Source: JAEUIE01 sp046350055 (GTDB lineage Bacteria; Planctomycetota; Planctomycetia; Gemmatales; HRBIN36). Taken from it: DNA of 64,000 nucleotides. The notes under the pieces are model-generated. The model was given only the letters and a program-made list of their open reading frames with translations, ran no database searches and was not told where the DNA came from. Both the position numbers and the translations under genes were made by a program. The stretch is taken from NCBI GenBank assembly GCA_046350055.1, contig JAXMBC010000001.1, positions 3,968,001 to 4,032,000 of the forward strand, read 5' to 3'. Below are positions 60,195 to 64,000 of the stretch, one piece after another (position 1 is the first letter of the stretch; each line of letters opens with the position of its first letter).

Positions 60195-61868
60195 TTACTG
60201 CTCTTCCGTGTAGCCAGCCTGGGTGACAGGATTCAACTTCAACAGCACCAGCGCTTCGCCTGGTGATGCGGTGCGGCGTAGATTGGGACAATAGTCGATC
60301 TGCTCCAGTGTGCCGAGATGCTGAATCCTGCCCAGATCCATCTGCCTGATAAGCACCAGTGTTGATCCTTGTGCCTGCTTTGTCCGAGCAATGAACTGAT
60401 CCATCTTGTCCATCCGCACGATGGGCTTTTTCAGATAATAAATGATCTGATCATAACTCATGCTCACCAGGTGCAACGGCTGATCGAGATCAGCACGATG
60501 GTTAATGCGGTCAGCAAACTCCACCTGGATACGACAGTGATCATGAGCTGGCAACACGTAACCAAAAACGCCGACGACCATGGCCCAAATCATCACGAAT
60601 AGTGCTGGTACTGACAAACGGTATGCTCTGCGATAGGACAATTCCAACACCACCAGGGCACAAACCGTCCCCACGGCAATCATCACCATTATCGGTTGCG
60701 CACCGATGGGGTTTGCTCGTTGCACGATGACCCAGCCTGTAACTCCCATAACCACGGAAAGAGCCATCAGCGGTCGCCATGCTCGTTGCATGACAGTGCT
60801 GAGGGAATAGAGCCAGCGATCAAGGCCAATCGCCAGAAGTATGGTCATGCCGGGCAGTGCAGGGGACATGTAATGTCGCCACTTCCATGCTGAAAAGCTG
60901 AGAAATCCCAATCCCATCAGACACCATAACAGCGACAGCCAGACGATGGGTTTCTTCCAGATTTCTCGATCCCACAGTGCAATCAGCAGGCAGGGAAACC
61001 AGGGAAGCAATACCATCGGCAGATTGTAAAAGTAGAAGAGCAGCGGCTCTGTGGAGCGCATTTCGGAGAGTTCGCCACGGAAGCGTCCCCAATTATGTAG
61101 CATCCAATCGTCAAGAATGGGAGGATACCGCAGGCCGGAGAGGAAGGGATAGGGCAACGCCATGATAGCGAATACCAGCAAGCCACCCGGATGAAAGAAA
61201 AACTGCAGCAGTAACCACTCACGCGTCAGCATCATATAGGCAGCACAGGTAAGACCGATGAAGATCACTCCCAGAGGACCTTTGATCATGAATGCCATGC
61301 CGACCAGAAACAGGAAGAACCAGGGTGTCCAACGACCTTGAATGCGGCCTACTGGGCTTTCAATCTTGACCCAGGCAAAGAAGCAGAGGGCTGCCGTCAC
61401 GCTGCAAATGAGCAGCATGTCTGACTCAGCCAGCGTAGCCATCTGTAACACGTAATAGCTGGTAAGCTGAATCAGGCCAGCCAGAATGCCGATGCGTCGT
61501 CCAAACCATCGTGCTGCTGTGGCCGCGATGATAAGTGCAGTGAGAAGTGCAGCAAGCGAACTGGGCAATCGGACCGCCCATTCTGCTTCGCTGCCTGTGA
61601 CGGTGATGGAAACCATCATCAGCCACATGGTCAGTAGTGGCTTATCGGGGAAAACTACTCCAGCGACCCGAGGCACCAGCCAATCACCTGAAGCCAGCAT
61701 TTCACGCGCGGGCTGAGCAAAAATCACTTCATGCATCGTCAGTGAGCGGCCACTCATGTGGTAACCGATCAGCATGGTGATGCCAAAAAGCAATATCAGC
61801 GCAGTGCCACCCCATCCAATCTGATTTGCTGAACGATTGACTGTCTGTACAGGCGCATCCGCTGACAT
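60195..61868 (-). CDS. ArnT/PMT-like (GT39/GT83) membrane glycosyltransferase
   Basis: 557 residues with about 11-12 hydrophobic helices. The first periplasmic loop has TMHEVIFAQPAREMLASGDW followed by PDKPLLTMWLMM, like the catalytic loop of ArnT (E. coli DETRYAEISREMLASGDW). The usual Asp before Glu in DE is replaced by His (HE), so activity may be altered. A soluble C-terminal domain (about 440-550) follows. ArnT-like enzymes transfer lipid-linked sugars to lipid A or proteins at the periplasmic face. The SD (GGGAGG) is strong. Confidence 0.85.
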   Translation of the reverse strand: MSADAPVQTVNRSANQIGWGGTALILLFGITMLIGYHMSGRSLTMHEVIFAQPAREMLASGDWLVPRVAGVVFPDKPLLTMWLMMVSITVTGSEAEWAVRLPSSLAALLTALIIAATAARWFGRRIGILAGLIQLTSYYVLQMATLAESDMLLICSVTAALCFFAWVKIESPVGRIQGRWTPWFFLFLVGMAFMIKGPLGVIFIGLTCAAYMMLTREWLLLQFFFHPGGLLVFAIMALPYPFLSGLRYPPILDDWMLHNWGRFRGELSEMRSTEPLLFYFYNLPMVLLPWFPCLLIALWDREIWKKPIVWLSLLWCLMGLGFLSFSAWKWRHYMSPALPGMTILLAIGLDRWLYSLSTVMQRAWRPLMALSVVMGVTGWVIVQRANPIGAQPIMVMIAVGTVCALVVLELSYRRAYRLSVPALFVMIWAMVVGVFGYVLPAHDHCRIQVEFADRINHRADLDQPLHLVSMSYDQIIYYLKKPIVRMDKMDQFIARTKQAQGSTLVLIRQMDLGRIQHLGTLEQIDYCPNLRRTASPGEALVLLKLNPVTQAGYTEEQ

Positions 61869-62054
61869 GCACTGACCTCCCTGTCAGTTTCCAGTGCAGC
61901 AGAATCTAACTCAAGCTGGCAACATGGTCAAGATGGCTCGAAGAGCGGAGAGTGGGAGGAGGCTCACGCTGGTCCGCAGTCCGAGAAGATGCATGAAGTT
62001 ACTTACTTGTGATGGATATATACACTGACTTGAACTCACCATCAGGAGTATGTC

Positions 62055-62507
62055 ATGACGGCAACAATTATGAGCTGTGTAATCATCAGCATGACGGCAC
62101 TTTCTCCGAGTGAGCAGGTTAAAACAGAGCTACTCGCTGCTGACCGTGCGTTCTGCAAAGCTACAGAAGAAAAGGGCATCCACGGCTGGATGAGCTACAT
62201 GGCTCTAGATGCTGCCCGACTGGGCCCGATTGGCAGTAAGTTTGTGTCAGGGCACGATGCTATCCGCAAGCAGGATACGCCGCTGTTTGCAGATCAGCAT
62301 AAGAAACTGCTCTGGGAACCAGGTGATGTGCATGCCTTCGCAGATGGCAAATCCGGAATCACGACCGGAAAGTACCGTATCGTCGAGAAGTCAGCGGACG
62401 GTACCGAAAAGGTCCTTTCCAAAGGAGCCTATGTGACAACCTGGAGAAAAGACGCTCAAGGTTGGCGTGTGATCTTCGATACCGGTGTGCCAGAAGAGAA
62501 GAAGTAG
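62055..62507 (+). CDS. DUF4440/SnoaL-like (NTF2-fold) protein
   Basis: 150 residues; SD AGGAG. The N-terminal 16 residues are weakly hydrophobic and may be a signal peptide. The NTF2-like cone fold appears in LLAADRAFCKATEEKGIHGW, FADGKSGITTGKYRI and KGAYVTTWRKDAQGWRVIFD. Role unknown; such proteins are often ligand-binding or isomerase-like. It is followed by thpR after 3 nt. Confidence 0.85.
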   Translation: MTATIMSCVIISMTALSPSEQVKTELLAADRAFCKATEEKGIHGWMSYMALDAARLGPIGSKFVSGHDAIRKQDTPLFADQHKKLLWEPGDVHAFADGKSGITTGKYRIVEKSADGTEKVLSKGAYVTTWRKDAQGWRVIFDTGVPEEKK

Positions 62508-62510
62508 ACG

Positions 62511-63068
62511 ATGCCCCGTCTCTTCATTGCAATTGATTTACCGTTGGAAGTGAAGCGATCGCTGGTGTTGCTTCAGCCCACCCCTTGTCCTGATGTCAAG
62601 CTGACAACACCTGAGCAGATGCACATAACTGTGCATTTCCTTGGTGAAACAGAGTTAGAACCAGTCAAGCAGGCACTGCAATCTATATCAGTATCGCCAA
62701 TCACACTGTATCTCGATCAGTTGGGATCTTTCGAGGGTGCCAAGAGAGACACGATCCTCTGGATAGGTGTTCGTTTAACAGATGAACTCAGGGAGCTACA
62801 TCGATCCTTAGCTATCGCGCTCGCAAGTACAGGTTATCGCGCAGAAGCACGACCGTACCATCCCCATATTACACTTGCTCGATACAAGGGTAGGCACGAC
62901 GCGATTGTAGAGCATTTCCTCCAGCAAAAGCCCATGGCATTGCCCGAAATCAAAGTGAAAGAGTTTCACTTGTGCTCCAGCACTTTGAGTCATGCTGGTC
63001 CAATCTATCAGGTGGTGGGGACTTACAGTTGTTTGCGGAACACATTCAAATCATCCCCTACGGCATAA
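62511..63068 (+). CDS. thpR: RNA 2',3'-cyclic phosphodiesterase (2'-5' RNA ligase family) ThpR
   Basis: 185 residues. Both HxTx motifs are intact (HITVHFLGE and HPHITLARYKG), with MPRLFIAIDLPLEVKRSLVL at the N-terminus. The enzyme hydrolyses 2',3'-cyclic phosphate ends, or in reverse ligates 2'-5' RNA. Its 3' end overlaps the GNAT gene on the opposite strand by 46 nt. It is probably co-transcribed with the DUF4440 gene. Confidence 0.93.
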   Translation: MPRLFIAIDLPLEVKRSLVLLQPTPCPDVKLTTPEQMHITVHFLGETELEPVKQALQSISVSPITLYLDQLGSFEGAKRDTILWIGVRLTDELRELHRSLAIALASTGYRAEARPYHPHITLARYKGRHDAIVEHFLQQKPMALPEIKVKEFHLCSSTLSHAGPIYQVVGTYSCLRNTFKSSPTA

Positions 63069-63517
63069 AACTCCCGGATCGTTGCTTCCAGCGTATAGCC
63101 GTGTTTCAGATAGAAGTTGCGGGTTGGCAGGTAATGTGGCAGGCCTGAGGTTTCGATTAATAACAGTCTTCCCCGGGCCTGACGGATACGTTCCTCGGTG
63201 AAGCGTAATAGCTCGCTGCCGATTCCCTTCGACTGAATGCCTTTTTCGATGAATATCCAGTACAGGTACCACACATTCTCGGTCATTGCCGCTGGTGCAA
63301 AGTAAACGAAGCCAATGATGCGTCCATCCCTTTCCTCGGTATAGGCCTTGTGCTTTTGTGGGTTTGCATGATAATCGTCCAGCACTTCTCTAAGTGCAAC
63401 AATTTCATGTGGTTTGAATACAGCAGTGCCTTCAGCGATGGCGAGCAGGGTGGGGGTATCACTGGGAATGGTGGGGCGGAGCATGACCATCCGTTCTGTC
63501 AAAGAAGCGAGCTGCAT
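63023..63517 (-). CDS. GNAT-family N-acetyltransferase
   Basis: 164 residues from the selected ATG; other ATG/GTG starts nearby make lengths of 155-177 possible and none has a good SD. The GNAT core is IGFVYFAPAAMTENVWYLYW, then the acetyl-CoA loop QSKGIGSELLRFTEERIRQA, and LPTRNFYLKHGYTLEATIRE with the final EFYAVGDDLNVFRKQL. It acetylates an unknown amine. It converges tail to tail with thpR. Confidence 0.88.
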   Translation of the reverse strand: MQLASLTERMVMLRPTIPSDTPTLLAIAEGTAVFKPHEIVALREVLDDYHANPQKHKAYTEERDGRIIGFVYFAPAAMTENVWYLYWIFIEKGIQSKGIGSELLRFTEERIRQARGRLLLIETSGLPHYLPTRNFYLKHGYTLEATIREFYAVGDDLNVFRKQL

Positions 63518-63600
63518 CACGGTGGGAAGGCGAGGCTCCCGCCGTGACCAGACCACCAGAGGATAGCACGTATGATGGCAGGTGACAACCAGGGAGCCAG

Positions 63601-63715
63601 TTCGGGTTGACGAACCTACCCACGCCTAGAGAATGTCATTAATACACACCGCAGTTACTTTGCCTATTCAGCCCTGAAAAGGGCGACCAGCAAGTAGCTA
63701 ACACCCCTTCGGGGC
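63601..63715 (+). promoter_or_regulatory. alaS leader with three small hairpins
   Basis: Three inverted repeats lie in the leader: GTTCG/CGAAC at 63601-63616, GCCCT-GAAA-AGGGC at 63671-63684 (GAAA tetraloop), and CCCC-TTC-GGGG at 63704-63714. They could be a regulatory leader, a dispersed REP-like element or transcription-end hairpins. There is no T-box (no specifier or antiterminator signature). Confidence 0.35.
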
Positions 63716-63736
63716 TAAGACAGGTACCCGTTCTCC

Positions 63737-64000
63737 ATGCGAACCTCGACCCAGATTCGACAAGACTTCATCCAATACTTCGTTGACAAATGCGGCCACA
63801 CCTTTGTGCCCAGTTCTCCGGTGGTCCCTCTCGACGACCCCACGCTCCTCTTCACCAACGCTGGTATGAACCAGTTCAAGGATGTCTTCCTCGGCACCGG
63901 AAGCAGGCCCTACAAGCGGGCTGTCAATTCGCAGAAATGCATCCGGGCCAGCGGCAAACACAATGATCTCGAAGACGTCGGCCGTGATACCTACCACCAC
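63737..64000 (+). CDS. alaS: Alanyl-tRNA synthetase, N-terminal part (3' truncated by the window)
   Basis: The first 88 codons of a long frame that continues past the right edge. The N-terminus is characteristic: IRQDFIQYFVDKCGHTFVPS, DDPTLLFTNAGMNQFKDVFL and QKCIRASGKHNDLEDVG. Only the class II catalytic-domain N-terminus is visible. The enzyme charges tRNA-Ala. The ATG lies about 20 nt after the last leader hairpin, without a clear SD. A minus-strand frame in the same stretch is a shadow. Confidence 0.93.
   Translation, partial: MRTSTQIRQDFIQYFVDKCGHTFVPSSPVVPLDDPTLLFTNAGMNQFKDVFLGTGSRPYKRAVNSQKCIRASGKHNDLEDVGRDTYHH

Noticed and set aside
63698..64000. 100-codon minus-strand frame at the right edge
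   Set aside because: The plus strand here encodes an unmistakable AlaRS N-terminus.
1..64000. CRISPR arrays, prophage, transposases or integrase genes
   Set aside because: No regularly spaced repeats and no recombinase or phage structural motifs were seen on either strand.

Overview
The window looks like a chromosomal segment of a planctomycete, most likely from the Gemmatales/Gemmataceae side of the phylum. The evidence is a set of lineage-typical protein families. These are a DUF1559 protein, a Cys/Gly/Ser-rich secreted protein ending in a TIGR03000 planctomycete domain, an ECF sigma factor with a transmembrane segment and an extracytoplasmic C-terminal domain, a PP2C/Ser-Thr kinase pair, and System II (ResB/CcsA) cytochrome c maturation. 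Base composition is moderate by eye. I see no phage, insertion sequence, CRISPR array, rRNA or tRNA. Most genes are housekeeping or lineage-specific chromosomal genes in short operons on both strands.

Layout. 0-3 kb: 3' part of a HlyD-type efflux adaptor, converging through a long hairpin on a phoU-phoB pair. 3-11 kb (minus strand): a YjhG/YagF-type sugar-acid dehydratase, holA, and resB-ccsA. 11-16 kb: TIGR03000 protein, TPR protein, bifunctional nuclease, then a PP2C phosphatase, a Ser/Thr kinase and a rhodanese on the plus strand. 15.7-19 kb: ClpP-like protease, GT4 glycosyltransferase, RsbU-type phosphatase. 18.8-21.4 kb (minus): DUF350, YgiB-like lipoprotein, YgiC-like ATP-grasp ligase, moaC. 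21.5-28 kb (plus): two secreted proteins, a MotA/TolQ-type channel, TerC, a small membrane protein, and the DUF1559 protein. 28-31 kb (minus): two GT2 glycosyltransferases. 31-40 kb: an unusual aldo/keto reductase-polynucleotide kinase-HAD phosphatase fusion, a serine hydrolase, a large BNR/sortilin-like beta-propeller protein, HtrA. 39-42 kb: two TIM-barrel isomerase-like genes, a DUF2007/zinc-ribbon protein and a DMT-like membrane protein. 42.4-47 kb: a three-gene unit (coiled coil with putative winged helices, large AAA-type ATPase, small conserved protein) and a lipoprotein. 47-51 kb: EF-hand protein, ECF sigma factor, lemA-htpX. 51-53.5 kb: glcE-glcF without glcD. 53.5-62 kb (minus): M48 protease, CocE-like hydrolase, SufT/MIP18, purD, C-terminal processing protease, ArnT-like transferase. 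62-64 kb: DUF4440 protein, thpR, a GNAT, and the first 88 codons of alaS.

Themes. Envelope and secretion functions dominate (adaptor, cytochrome c maturation, several proteases, glycosyltransferases, lipoproteins, secreted beta-propeller). Phospho-signalling is dense: PhoB/PhoU, PP2C-kinase, RsbU and the ECF sigma factor. Many gene ends carry long, perfect hairpins without a clear U-tract. The strongest candidates for something undescribed are the three-domain AKR-PNK-HAD fusion near 31-33 kb and the coiled-coil/ATPase/small-protein unit near 42-46 kb. No searches could be run. Family names rest on recognised motifs, and starts were chosen from Shine-Dalgarno (SD) sequences and family N-termini.
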